Part shown: positions 1-8,058 of the stretch, piece by piece | Layout: each line of letters starts with the position of its first letter | How positions within the stretch are numbered: position 1 is the stretch's first letter | From: Paenactinomyces guangxiensis | GTDB taxonomy: Bacteria; Bacillota; Bacilli; Thermoactinomycetales; Thermoactinomycetaceae | DNA length: 64,000 nt | Assembly: GCF_016055185.1 (NCBI RefSeq) | Contig: NZ_JAECVR010000002.1 | Coordinates: 1-64,000, forward strand | Direction of reading: 5' to 3' | Made by a program: the position numbers and the translations under genes | Notes under the pieces: generated by a model | Databases searched by the model: none | What the model saw: only the letters and a program-made list of their open reading frames with translations | Told to the model about the DNA's origin: nothing

Positions 1-114
1 CCGTCTTCCATTCACTTTATTTCAGGGCCCAGCCGTTCTGCCGACATTGAAAATGACCTCAGCATCGGCGTTCACGGACCGGCGGCTTTATATATTTTTA
101 TTCTTAATAGCTAG
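1..114 (+). CDS. C-terminal end of LutC/LUD-domain protein (partial)
   Basis: The first 37 codons of frame 1 are open to a TAG at 112-114 and read as the end of a LUD-domain protein: FISGPSRSADIEN followed by IGVHGPAAL resembles the conserved tail of LutC (lactate utilisation protein C). LutABC oxidises L-lactate to pyruvate, and LutABC-like sets are known from rhamnose loci, where lactaldehyde is converted through lactate. The gene begins outside the window. The next gene starts 87 bases downstream on the same strand, so it is probably the same operon. The identification rests on a short tail only. Confidence 0.6.
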   Translation, partial: PSSIHFISGPSRSADIENDLSIGVHGPAALYIFILNS

Positions 115-201
115 GAAGGCTTTCGTTTTTTATGTTCTTTTAAAAGATATTAATAGAATGGCTGAATGATCAAACATTGTACACAGGAGAGGTGAATATC
201 T

Positions 202-513
202 GTGCAAAGAGTATCCTTTATACTGAAAATTCGCGAAGAGGACCAACAGGAATATATTAAGCGGCATAAAGCAGTATATCCGGAACTGCTTCAGGCATTT
301 AAAGAAGTGGGTATTAAAACTTACAGCATCTTTATGGACGGCGGCCATTTGTTTGCTTACATGGAAGTGGAGGATTTTGACAGAGCGATGGCCAGTCTGG
401 CCAAACATGATGCCAATCAGCGGTGGCAGGCATTTATGTCAGATCTGCTGATCAAGCACCACGAAGGAAATACGATGAAGGTGATCCCGGAAGTTTTTCA
501 TTTTGAGTCCTGA
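202..513 (+). CDS. rhaM: L-rhamnose mutarotase
   Basis: This 103-residue protein matches the L-rhamnose mutarotase (RhaM/YiiL) family in length and pattern. The N-terminal strand is followed by RHKAVYPEL, with Arg21-His22 at the position of the family's active-site histidine, and the family's central strand segment GGHLFAYMEVED is present. The enzyme interconverts alpha and beta anomers of L-rhamnose in the cytoplasm so that the isomerase receives the correct form. The start is a GTG at 202 preceded by AGGAGAGG. It lies between a LutC-like gene and a sugar isomerase, with a sugar ABC importer further down, which agrees with a rhamnose locus. Confidence 0.85.
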   Translation: MQRVSFILKIREEDQQEYIKRHKAVYPELLQAFKEVGIKTYSIFMDGGHLFAYMEVEDFDRAMASLAKHDANQRWQAFMSDLLIKHHEGNTMKVIPEVFHFES

Positions 514-561
514 CGGTTTGTGTTGAAACCATAACGAAATGTTGATAAAGGAGGGATTTGT

Positions 562-2070
562 TTGCTGTTATATGAACCTATTAAACCTGCAAAAAAAGCG
601 AGGGTCGGATTATATTCCATCGGGCTTGAGGCATATTGGAGCCAGTTTGAAGGGTTAAGGGAGCGGCTGATTGAATACGGGAAGTTTATCGAAAAAAGAA
701 TGGGGAAATTCGGGGAAATATACAACTTCGGCCTGGTTGACTCAGAAAGCAAAGCGAGAGAAGCGGGCGAGTGGTTTAACCGGCAAAACGTGGACCTCAT
801 CTTTTGCCATTCAGCAACGTATTCTACGAGTGCTTCTGTTCTGCCGGTACATCAGATCTGCAAGAAACCGGTCATCGTGCTGAATCTCCAGCCCACGGAA
901 CGGCTCAATTACGCCAAAACAACAACCGGAGAATGGCTGGCTCACTGCGGGGCGTGCCCCGTACCTGAACTGTCCAATGCTTTTAATCGGGCAGGCATTC
1001 CATTTCGTGTGATTAACGGTTTGCTCGGTCTTGATTACACGCCTTCCATTTCGCTGACCAACGAAAATACACATGATCGGCCGGAAGCGATTCGCGCCTG
1101 GAAGGAGATTGAAGAATGGATTCAAAGTGCTGGTGTTGCCCGTACACTGCAGCACGCCAGATTCGGGTTTTTAGGCAATACGTATAACGGGATGTTGGAT
1201 ATGTACAGCGATTTTACGATGATTCAGGCACAAACCGGACTTCATGTAGAAGTACTGGAAATGTGTGACCTTGACAGATTGATCAAAGAAGTGACCCCGC
1301 AGCAGGTAAAAAGGAAAATGGAAGAAACCATGTCCATATTTGAGATCAGCGGTGATTCTCCTTCTGATCCGATTGCCAGGAAACCAACCGATGAACAGAT
1401 GGAATGGTCATGCACTGTTGCGGCTGCACAGGAGCGACTCGTCCGGGAGTATGATCTGGATTCACTTACTTACTATTACCACGGGTCTCCCGGAAATGAT
1501 TATGAAAAACTGCAAGCAGGATTTATTCTGGGACATTCACTGCTGACCGCCCGCGGGGTTCCATGCTCGGGGGAAGGAGATCTTAAAACTGCAGTTGCGA
1601 TGAAAATATGTGACATTTTAGGCAAGGGAGGCAGCTACTCGGAAATCGTAGTTGTCGATTATGTGGATCAAACGATTCTTCTCGGTCATGACGGCCCTTT
1701 CCATATCGCCATTTCTCAGGGAAAACCGATTCTTCGCGGGATGGGATTGTATCATGGGAAGCAGGGAACCGGTATTTCAGTCGAAGCCAAAGTCAAAACC
1801 GGCCCGGTTACCACCCTGAATGTGACTCAAACCGGTCAGGGCAAACTTAAATTAATCATAAGCCAGGGAGAATCAACGGACGGGGAAATCATGCGGATCG
1901 GAAACACCCAGACACCGGTAAAGTTCCCTGTGCATCCGGACGATTATATGAGCAGATGGTTCGCTGAATCCCCAACTCACCATTGTGCCATGTCCATTGG
2001 ACACAATGCCTCCCTGTTTGAAAAAGTGGCAGGGGTTCTTAATATTGAATCGGTTACACTCTGCAATTGA
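562..2070 (+). CDS. L-fucose/L-arabinose isomerase family protein, probable deoxysugar isomerase
   Basis: This 502-residue protein belongs to the L-fucose/L-arabinose isomerase-like superfamily (aldose-ketose isomerases, Mn-dependent). Likely metal and catalytic positions are visible in the C-terminal half: Glu338 and Asp340 in GEGDLKT, Asp366 and Asp369 in DYVDQ, His376 in GHDGPFH, and the terminal pair His473-His474 in ESPTHHCAM. The start is a TTG at 562 with AAAGGAGGG seven bases upstream. It follows rhaM by 48 bases. The neighbourhood suggests it isomerises L-rhamnose, but the sequence is not of the classical RhaA or RhaI type, so the substrate is inferred from context; L-fucose or a related sugar is possible. 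Confidence 0.72.
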   Translation: MLLYEPIKPAKKARVGLYSIGLEAYWSQFEGLRERLIEYGKFIEKRMGKFGEIYNFGLVDSESKAREAGEWFNRQNVDLIFCHSATYSTSASVLPVHQICKKPVIVLNLQPTERLNYAKTTTGEWLAHCGACPVPELSNAFNRAGIPFRVINGLLGLDYTPSISLTNENTHDRPEAIRAWKEIEEWIQSAGVARTLQHARFGFLGNTYNGMLDMYSDFTMIQAQTGLHVEVLEMCDLDRLIKEVTPQQVKRKMEETMSIFEISGDSPSDPIARKPTDEQMEWSCTVAAAQERLVREYDLDSLTYYYHGSPGNDYEKLQAGFILGHSLLTARGVPCSGEGDLKTAVAMKICDILGKGGSYSEIVVVDYVDQTILLGHDGPFHIAISQGKPILRGMGLYHGKQGTGISVEAKVKTGPVTTLNVTQTGQGKLKLIISQGESTDGEIMRIGNTQTPVKFPVHPDDYMSRWFAESPTHHCAMSIGHNASLFEKVAGVLNIESVTLCN

Positions 2071-2099
2071 CAGAGAGGGATGACAAAACCAGGATTAAA

Positions 2100-2130
2100 G
2101 AATCGGGTACGTAGCTTGTGTACCCGATTC
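2100..2130. promoter_or_regulatory. 11-bp perfect inverted repeat after the isomerase gene
   Basis: GAATCGGGTAC (2100-2110) and GTACCCGATTC (2120-2130) form a perfect stem with a 9-nt loop, 29 bases after the isomerase stop. No T-run follows on either strand, so it is not a canonical intrinsic terminator. It could limit 3' decay, attenuate read-through into the ABC operon, or be an operator. Confidence 0.5.
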
Positions 2131-2202
2131 ATAAACAAAAACAAAAGAAAAAGCAACATAAACAAAACAAAAAAATATAAACAAAAACAAACAAATAAAT
2201 GA

Positions 2203-2252
2203 TATAATACATTCAAAGATAATCATGCTGCTATTATGTGCAAACGATTACG
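2203..2252 (+). promoter_or_regulatory. Probable promoter and cre/LacI-type operator of the sugar ABC operon
   Basis: A perfect TATAAT lies at 2203-2208, preceded by an extremely A-rich tract (2131-2200) and no recognisable -35 box; the tract could act as an UP-type element. Thirty bases downstream, TGCAAACGATTACG (2239-2252) resembles the catabolite-responsive element consensus TGWAAACGWTNWCA with two mismatches and the AANCGNTT core of LacI-family operators. A downstream placement fits a road-block repressor site. No regulator gene is present in the window. Confidence 0.42.
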
Positions 2253-2310
2253 ACTATTTGCGAAATTTCTATGGGATTCCCGCTACAAAAAACAGATAGG
2301 AGTTTATTTT

Positions 2311-3834
2311 ATGTCTGAGTATGTTCTTGAATTGAGAGGGATCACAAAAGTGTTCCCGGGTGTTAAAGCTCTAGACAATGTTCACTTTCAGTTAAAGCCG
2401 GGAGAAATCCATGCTTTAATGGGTGAAAATGGCGCGGGGAAATCCACATTCATTAAAATCATTACCGGAGTTCACCCGCCGGATCAAGGTGAAATCTATT
2501 TAAACGGAAAGAGAGTGAATATTAAAAATCCAGGGGATGCCCAAAAACTGGGTATTGCGGCCATTTATCAGCATGTAACCTGCTATCCGGATTTAAGTGT
2601 TACAGAAAATATCTTTATGGGTCACGAAAAAATTGAAAAGGGCACAAGAAGAATTCTCTGGAAGCAGATGCACGCCGAGGCAAGAAAGTTGCTGAAGGAA
2701 TTGGGGGCTGATTTTGACCCGAAAACGGAGATGGGTTCACTGAGTGTTGCCCAGCAACAAATTGTTGAAATTGCGAAAGCGCTTTCTACAAAGGCAAAGA
2801 TTATTATTATGGACGAACCGACTGCGGCATTGACAGCCAGAGAAAGTGAAGAACTGTATAAAATCACGGAACGGTTGAGAGAAAAAGGTGCTTCTGTCAT
2901 TTTTATTTCTCACAGATTTGAGGATATGTACCGGCTGGCCGGCAAAGTTACCGTGTTCAGGGACGGCAAATATATCGGAACATGGGGAGTAAATGAGATA
3001 TCAAATGAGGATCTCATTGTTGCGATGGTTGGCCGCAAAGTTACCCAACTGTTCCCCAAAAAACAAGCAAGAATCGGTGAAGAGATTTTGCGGGTGGAGG
3101 GGCTTGGTAAAACAGGATTCTTCGCCGATGTTTCTTTTACTCTGCGCAAAGGTGAAATTCTCGGATTAACGGGTCTTGTTGGCGCCGGCCGAAGTGAAGT
3201 GTGCCAGGCTGTTTTTGGAATCACTCCATACGATCAAGGTAAAGTGTATGTGGAAGGAAAAGAAGCAAAAATAAAAAAACCAATGGATGCGATGAAGCTT
3301 GGAATCGGGTATCTGCCTGAAGACAGGCAAAAACAGGGGCTGGTACTTCAATGGGGAATTGAACGAAATATTACTTTGCCGGTATTAAAAAGGCTTTCCA
3401 GCAAAGGCTGGTTAAATCGCAAAAAAGAGAAAGAAATCGCCAAAGTGCTGGCTGAAAAAGTAAACGTAAAGGCGAACAGCATTTTTGACATCGTGGGTTC
3501 GTTATCCGGCGGAAACCAGCAGAAGGTTGTTGTGGCAAAACTACTGACTGCTAATTTAAAAATCATGATCCTTGATGAACCTACCAAAGGTGTTGATGTC
3601 GGTGCAAAATCTGCGATTTACGAAATGATTGGCGATCTGGCTGTCCAGGGCTATGGTGTGATTCTGATTTCTTCGGAAATGCCGGAAGTGATTGGTATGA
3701 GCGACAGAATTGTTGTCATGCGTGAGGGAAGAGTAACTAAGATTCTTGAGAAGGATGGTGTAACGCAGGAAGCCATTCTTGAGGCGGCTTTGTTACAGGA
3801 AGAGCGGGACCGCAGTCTAAAGGTTAAGGGATGA
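2311..3834 (+). CDS. Sugar ABC transporter ATP-binding protein (RhaT-type, duplicated ATPase)
   Basis: This 507-residue protein carries two fused ABC ATPase domains, as in RbsA/XylG/RhaT of CUT2 sugar importers. Domain 1 has Walker A GENGAGKST, an atypical signature LSVAQQQ and Walker B IIIMDEPTA. Domain 2 has the usual degenerate Walker A GLVGAGRSE, signature LSGGNQQ and Walker B IMILDEPTKG. It powers uptake through the two permeases encoded immediately downstream. The ATG at 2311 with ATAGGAG upstream is preferred to an in-frame start at 2236, because homology begins at SEYVLELRG. Rhamnose is the likely substrate from the upstream rhaM gene. Confidence 0.9.
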   Translation: MSEYVLELRGITKVFPGVKALDNVHFQLKPGEIHALMGENGAGKSTFIKIITGVHPPDQGEIYLNGKRVNIKNPGDAQKLGIAAIYQHVTCYPDLSVTENIFMGHEKIEKGTRRILWKQMHAEARKLLKELGADFDPKTEMGSLSVAQQQIVEIAKALSTKAKIIIMDEPTAALTARESEELYKITERLREKGASVIFISHRFEDMYRLAGKVTVFRDGKYIGTWGVNEISNEDLIVAMVGRKVTQLFPKKQARIGEEILRVEGLGKTGFFADVSFTLRKGEILGLTGLVGAGRSEVCQAVFGITPYDQGKVYVEGKEAKIKKPMDAMKLGIGYLPEDRQKQGLVLQWGIERNITLPVLKRLSSKGWLNRKKEKEIAKVLAEKVNVKANSIFDIVGSLSGGNQQKVVVAKLLTANLKIMILDEPTKGVDVGAKSAIYEMIGDLAVQGYGVILISSEMPEVIGMSDRIVVMREGRVTKILEKDGVTQEAILEAALLQEERDRSLKVKG

Positions 3835-3841
3835 GGCACTT

Positions 3842-4849
3842 ATGGCAGAAAAAGCGTTAAAAAAAACATCTATCAGCGTCAACATTGCTAAGTTTAGGGA
3901 ATGGGGGCTGCTGGGATTTATTATTTTACTTTCTGTTTTCGTGCAACTTCGCAACACTAAGTTTCTGACATCGGAAAATATTAATGATATGCTTATGAAT
4001 ACGTCAATTCTAAGTATTCTCTCCATCGGTATGATGCTGGTGATCGTTACAAGAGGGATTGATCTTTCCATTGGCGCGACACTGGCTCTATCGGGGATGA
4101 TAACCGCACTCACAGTCAGCGGAAATCCTCATTTGCATCCGATTCTTGCTCTCCTGCTTGGAACATTGATTGGCCTGATCTGTGGAGCGGTGAACGGCCT
4201 CCTTGTTTCCAGGGGAAGGATTCTTCCCATTATCGCTACACTGGGTATGATGAATGTATTTAGAGGGCTCACGTTTACGGTCAGCGAAGGAAAATGGGTA
4301 AGCGCAGGGCAAATGCCTGCCCATTTCAAAGCGATTGCGACAGGTTCCGTCCTGGGCATCAATACGTTGATTTTGATTGCGATCATTGTTTATATCATTT
4401 TCTACTACTTTATTAATCACACCAGAACCGGAAGGCAGATTTATGCCGTTGGAAGCAACCCGGAATCAGCAAAAATCAGCGGTATCCATAATGATAAGAT
4501 CTTGTGTCTGGTATACACCATTATGGGAGGATTGGCCGGGCTTGCGGGTGTACTGTGGGTTTCAAAGTTTGCTTCGGCTCAAGGCGATACTGCGACAGGT
4601 TATGAACTGTCGGTGATCGCTGCCTGTGTCCTTGGGGGAGTCAGCATTGCAGGAGGCAGCGGAAAGATTTTGGGAATTATCCTGGGTTCCATTCTGCTGG
4701 GGATTTTAAATAATGCTCTTCCTCTTTTAAATGTGTCGCCGTTCTGGCAAATGGCCATTCAGGGAACGATTATCCTGATTGCTGTACTCGTCAACGCACT
4801 GGTGAAAAGGGGCGTTTACCGGAATCATCTCATGAGGAGGAAAATATAG
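3842..4849 (+). CDS. Sugar ABC transporter permease (RhaP-type)
   Basis: This 335-residue polytopic membrane protein of the CUT2 (RbsC-like) permease family has about nine hydrophobic segments and the family motifs TRGIDLSIGATLALSGM near the N-terminal third and AIGSNPESA-like YAVGSNPESAKISG in the cytoplasmic loop. It starts 8 bases after the ATPase gene and ends 3 bases before the second permease gene, so the three are co-translated. With the neighbouring permease it forms the membrane channel of the importer. Confidence 0.9.
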   Translation: MAEKALKKTSISVNIAKFREWGLLGFIILLSVFVQLRNTKFLTSENINDMLMNTSILSILSIGMMLVIVTRGIDLSIGATLALSGMITALTVSGNPHLHPILALLLGTLIGLICGAVNGLLVSRGRILPIIATLGMMNVFRGLTFTVSEGKWVSAGQMPAHFKAIATGSVLGINTLILIAIIVYIIFYYFINHTRTGRQIYAVGSNPESAKISGIHNDKILCLVYTIMGGLAGLAGVLWVSKFASAQGDTATGYELSVIAACVLGGVSIAGGSGKILGIILGSILLGILNNALPLLNVSPFWQMAIQGTIILIAVLVNALVKRGVYRNHLMRRKI

Positions 4850-4851
4850 CC

Positions 4852-5844
4852 ATGCAACCCAGACTCATATTGGACAAAAAGGAATTTAAATGGAAAGATT
4901 TTTTCTTCCAATGGGAATGGATGCTTGTACTTATCTTTATACTTGTCAATGTGATCAATGCAAATCTGTCTCCATATTATTTGGACTATTATAATTTGCG
5001 TGATGCAACGATGGCTTTCCTCGATAAAGCGTTTATTGTTTTGCCAATGGTTTTCGTTATGATCCTTGCCGATATCGATATTTCAGTCGCATCAACGGTG
5101 GCTCTTTCTTCGGTTGTTATGGCTGACTTATATCAAATGGGAGTGCCGATGGGGCTGGCTATGGTCATTTGCCTTGCAACAGGAGCGATTTGCGGGTGGG
5201 TAAACGGGCTGTTAATCGTCAAATTCAAGGAGCTGTCGGCCGTTATTGTTACCCTGATTACAATGATCTTATATCGAGGCATTGCCTATATCATCCTTAA
5301 AGACCAGGCTGCCGGGGATTTTCCGGAGTGGTTCAATTTTCTGGGATGGGGATATATCGGAGGCATTCCGTTTATCCTGGTTGTATTTACCGTCTTTGCT
5401 GTCATTTTCGGCCTGCTGCTTCATAAAACAACTTTCGGCAGAGCTGTTTACGCCATAGGAAGCAACCCTGTGGCAAGCAGATTTTCGGGAGTACAGGTTG
5501 ATAAAATTAAGATCATTGTGTTTACAATGACAGGGCTTATGGCCGCTGTGGCTGCTTTATTTCTCACTTCAAAAATGGGCAGTACAAGACCAAACATAGC
5601 AATGATGTATGAATTGGAAGTCATTGCTATGGCGGCGCTGGGAGGTGTGAGCACGGCCGGCGGAAAGGGAAGAATGATCGGCGCGGTCTTAGCCATTTTC
5701 CTGATCGGTTTGTTGCGCTATGGTCTCGGCCTCATTAACGTCCCTGCACAAACACAGTTGATCATTATTGGACTGCTGCTGATCGTTGCAGTCATGATTC
5801 CGAATCTGAACATTAGAGGGTTGTTCCGCAAAACCCATTCGTAA
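4852..5844 (+). CDS. Sugar ABC transporter permease (RhaQ-type)
   Basis: This 330-residue paralogue of the upstream permease is also of the CUT2 family: ADIDISVASTVALSSVVM corresponds to the DLSIG motif region and YAIGSNPVASRFSG to the loop contacting the ATPase. An importer with two different permeases and a fused ATPase is the arrangement of the RhaTPQS system. The start ATG at 4852 follows GAGGAGG near the end of the previous gene. Confidence 0.9.
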   Translation: MQPRLILDKKEFKWKDFFFQWEWMLVLIFILVNVINANLSPYYLDYYNLRDATMAFLDKAFIVLPMVFVMILADIDISVASTVALSSVVMADLYQMGVPMGLAMVICLATGAICGWVNGLLIVKFKELSAVIVTLITMILYRGIAYIILKDQAAGDFPEWFNFLGWGYIGGIPFILVVFTVFAVIFGLLLHKTTFGRAVYAIGSNPVASRFSGVQVDKIKIIVFTMTGLMAAVAALFLTSKMGSTRPNIAMMYELEVIAMAALGGVSTAGGKGRMIGAVLAIFLIGLLRYGLGLINVPAQTQLIIIGLLLIVAVMIPNLNIRGLFRKTHS

Positions 5845-5919
5845 GAACGGGAGTGAAAAACAAGGCAGTTACAGACTGTCAGCAGAAAGAAATCATGGAA
5901 ACACAGGGAGGAAGAGAAA

Positions 5920-6948
5920 TTGAAAAAGTTATTGGCGATAAGCATGGCGATGGTTCTGGCCCTGTCAATGTTAGTTGCATGCAGTACAAGCCCGGGGGGG
6001 AATGCATCCGGCGGCGGAAAAAAGAAATATGCAATTGTCTTTAAGAATGCCGGTAATCCTTATGGTGAAAAGCAGATGGAAGGATTTAAGAACGCAATCG
6101 AAGAGCTTGGCGGAGAAGCGATCCTGAAAGCGCCGGATCAACCGACAGCCGAAGCCCAGATTCAGATTATTGAAGAGCTTATTGCACAAAGGGTGGATGT
6201 GATCGCCGTAGTGGCCAATGATCCGGATGCGCTTCAGCCCTCTCTAAAAAAGGCGATGAACAGAGGGATCAAAGTTCTTTCTCTCGACTCTGCCGTGAAT
6301 ACAAAGAGCCGTATCGTTCATATCAATCAGGCAGACCCTGAGAGGATCGGTCGTGTTCAAATCCAGGCGATGCATGAAATGATTGGCGGAAAAGGCGAAA
6401 TTGCTGTTCTTAGCGCCACTTCACAGGCAACCAACCAGAATCTTTGGATTGAGTGGATGAAGAAAGAGCTTGAAGATCCGAAATATAAGGATATGAAACT
6501 TGTAAAAGTTGCTTACGGCGATGACCTCAGGGACAAGAGTGTTGCTGAGACAGAAGCTTTGCTGAAATCCTATCCAAACCTCAAAGGGATCATTGCTCCT
6601 ACTACAGTCGGTATTGCAGCAGCAGGTAAAGTTCTTACAGATAAAGGGCTCAAGGGGAAAGTACAGTTAACCGGTCTCGGACTGCCCAGCGAAATGGCTG
6701 AATACATTGAAAGCGGTGTTTGCCAGTGGATGTATCTGTGGAACCCCCTTGATGTCGGGTATCTGGCAGGATATGCGGCACACGCTCTGGCAGAAGGGAA
6801 AATCACCGGAAAGCCCGGAGAAAAGTTCAAGGCCGGAAGGCTTGGTGAAAAAGAAATTGTTGCAGACAGAGACGGAAGCCAAATTATGCTCGGTGACCCT
6901 TTCAAATTTGATTCCGGCAATATCGCCGAATGGAAGAAAGTATACTAA
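5920..6948 (+). CDS. Sugar ABC transporter substrate-binding lipoprotein (RhaS-type)
   Basis: This 342-residue protein has a lipoprotein signal peptide with lipobox LVAC and lipidated Cys21, followed by a Gly/Ser/Lys linker and a periplasmic-binding-protein type 1 domain (GNPYGEKQMEGF, then VVANDPDALQP). It would be anchored outside the membrane and deliver sugar to the permeases. The start is a TTG at 5920 after GGAGGAAGAG. It is the last gene of the ABC operon; the order ATPase, permease, permease, binding protein is seen in rhamnose-type importers. Confidence 0.9.
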   Translation: MKKLLAISMAMVLALSMLVACSTSPGGNASGGGKKKYAIVFKNAGNPYGEKQMEGFKNAIEELGGEAILKAPDQPTAEAQIQIIEELIAQRVDVIAVVANDPDALQPSLKKAMNRGIKVLSLDSAVNTKSRIVHINQADPERIGRVQIQAMHEMIGGKGEIAVLSATSQATNQNLWIEWMKKELEDPKYKDMKLVKVAYGDDLRDKSVAETEALLKSYPNLKGIIAPTTVGIAAAGKVLTDKGLKGKVQLTGLGLPSEMAEYIESGVCQWMYLWNPLDVGYLAGYAAHALAEGKITGKPGEKFKAGRLGEKEIVADRDGSQIMLGDPFKFDSGNIAEWKKVY

Positions 6949-7006
6949 ATGTTAGTGGCTCCAGATCAACTAACTGCATTTAAGAATCAGATCAAAGCCC
7001 AAAAAG

Positions 7007-7042
7007 AGCGACAAGTGGATGAAGTGTCGCTAATCTGTTTTT
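7007..7042 (+). terminator. Probable terminator of the sugar ABC operon
   Basis: AGCGACA (7007-7013) pairs with TGTCGCT (7025-7031) across an 11-nt loop and is followed by AATCTGTTTTT. The stem is short, so confidence is moderate. Confidence 0.5.
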
Positions 7043-7077
7043 GGTGCGATATCCTGTAGTTCACGCAACCATTATAA

Positions 7078-7599
7078 TCATGATTCAATGCACAAGGCCG
7101 AACCTGTCCGGACAGATTCGGCCTTGTGCATTGAATGAAGTGGTTCCAATCTGCTCTGATCCAACCGGTTTCCTTCATAATGAAGGGGCAATTCAACAGG
7201 ATGCCGGCATTTAACCTTCTCTCCGGGGGCAAGCTGTCTGGCTTTAAATTCTCTGACATTCCAGCCCCAGCCCGGGCCATCGTTATCAAATGTAATCGTT
7301 ACCAGGTGATAGGGTGGATTGTGGGCGCCTTCAAATGTTTGAACTTGTGTCGTAATCCTGAAGAGAAAGGAGCCAGGGTCTTTTTTGGTGATTTTTAATA
7401 CATCCTGACAGAAGAATTGTTTAGACTCCCCAAAATGCTTTTCAATTGCCTTTTCAATTTCAGGAAATAAAAGAGCTAATATGGTGTCCTCCAAAAGTTC
7501 CTCCTGAGGAGTGGAATCGGCCTTTATTTCCGACGGGGCTGACATGATGGATAAACTGACCAATCCTATGATGAGTATGATTTTCTTCAATTGGATCAT
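7078..7599 (-). CDS. Secreted DUF3888-like protein
   Basis: This 173-residue protein has an N-terminal signal peptide (IILIIGLVSLSIMSAPSEIKA) and a domain resembling DUF3888, a small secreted family of Bacillales with no known function: LLEDTILALLFPEIEKAIEKHFG, then a Cys-containing strand and HNPPYHLVTITFDNDGPGW. Known relatives are shorter. The last 40 or so residues look unlike the family, and the final 18 are encoded by one arm and loop of the long hairpin at 7083-7136, so the C-terminus may be an insertion-derived extension. A GGAAAG ribosome binding site precedes the ATG at 7599. Confidence 0.65.
   Translation of the reverse strand: MIQLKKIILIIGLVSLSIMSAPSEIKADSTPQEELLEDTILALLFPEIEKAIEKHFGESKQFFCQDVLKITKKDPGSFLFRITTQVQTFEGAHNPPYHLVTITFDNDGPGWGWNVREFKARQLAPGEKVKCRHPVELPLHYEGNRLDQSRLEPLHSMHKAESVRTGSALCIES
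7083..7136. repeat. 20-bp perfect inverted repeat with a palindromic loop
   Basis: The arms 7083-7102 and 7117-7136 are perfect reverse complements (left arm begins ATTCAATGCACAAGG), and the 14-nt loop itself contains TGTCCGGACA (7105-7114). Neither side carries a T-run, so it is not a normal terminator. It overlaps the 3' end of the DUF3888-like gene. It may be a miniature palindromic element or a strong mRNA 3' structure for both converging units. Confidence 0.8.
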
Positions 7600-7654
7600 C
7601 TGCTTTCCTGTTTTCAGTAGTTTTTCACAAATACCGGTTAGCTATGAGCAATTG

Positions 7655-7677
7655 AAAAAGGACCGGGGTATCGGTCC
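7655..7677 (-). terminator. Terminator of the 58-residue small gene
   Basis: On the minus strand GGACCG (7677-7672) and CGGTCC (7665-7660) form a stem followed by TTTTTC. It lies between the small gene at 7727-7903 and the DUF3888-like gene, which implies separate transcripts. Confidence 0.7.
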
Positions 7678-7726
7678 CATTTAGAAAAAAGTTATTTCCC
7701 TCTCTGGGATTATGATTTCATATTCA

Positions 7727-7903
7727 CTAGATAACAGGATAATACTGCACGTATCGCGGATTAAAATAATAGGGTGGTCTGGGGCCTATTTTGGGAATTA
7801 GGAAGGGATAAGGATTGGAGTCATATAATATCTTTTCTTTTTCAACTGAATGATTGACTAACAATAACTTCACTTCAGGACTGAATGTATAGTATTTCAT
7901 CAT
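7727..7903 (-). CDS. Small hypothetical protein, 58 residues, Tyr/Pro-rich C-terminus
   Basis: An open frame of 58 codons starts with tandem ATG codons at 7903 behind a good AAGGAG ribosome binding site at the right spacing, and it is followed by its own intrinsic terminator at 7655-7677. The protein begins MMKYYTFSPEVKLLLVNHS and ends in a Tyr/Pro/Phe-rich tail (RPPYYFNPRYVQYYPVI). No family was recognised. Composition of the tail is reminiscent of small spore coat or surface proteins of Bacillales, but that is only an impression. The ribosome binding site and dedicated terminator are the main evidence that it is real. Confidence 0.6.
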   Translation of the reverse strand: MMKYYTFSPEVKLLLVNHSVEKEKILYDSNPYPFLIPKIGPRPPYYFNPRYVQYYPVI

Positions 7904-8058
7904 CAGGCTCCTTCATCTTTTCTTTTTCCTCTTTGGTATATTCGGTCTCCCGCAGTAATGAGCCTGTACCAAATCTGATCCGGCAACAAAAAGAGATGCA
8001 CTTGATTTGCCCATGTGACATAAAGTAATCCGAATTGATTTTTTCCAGGGGGATGCTT

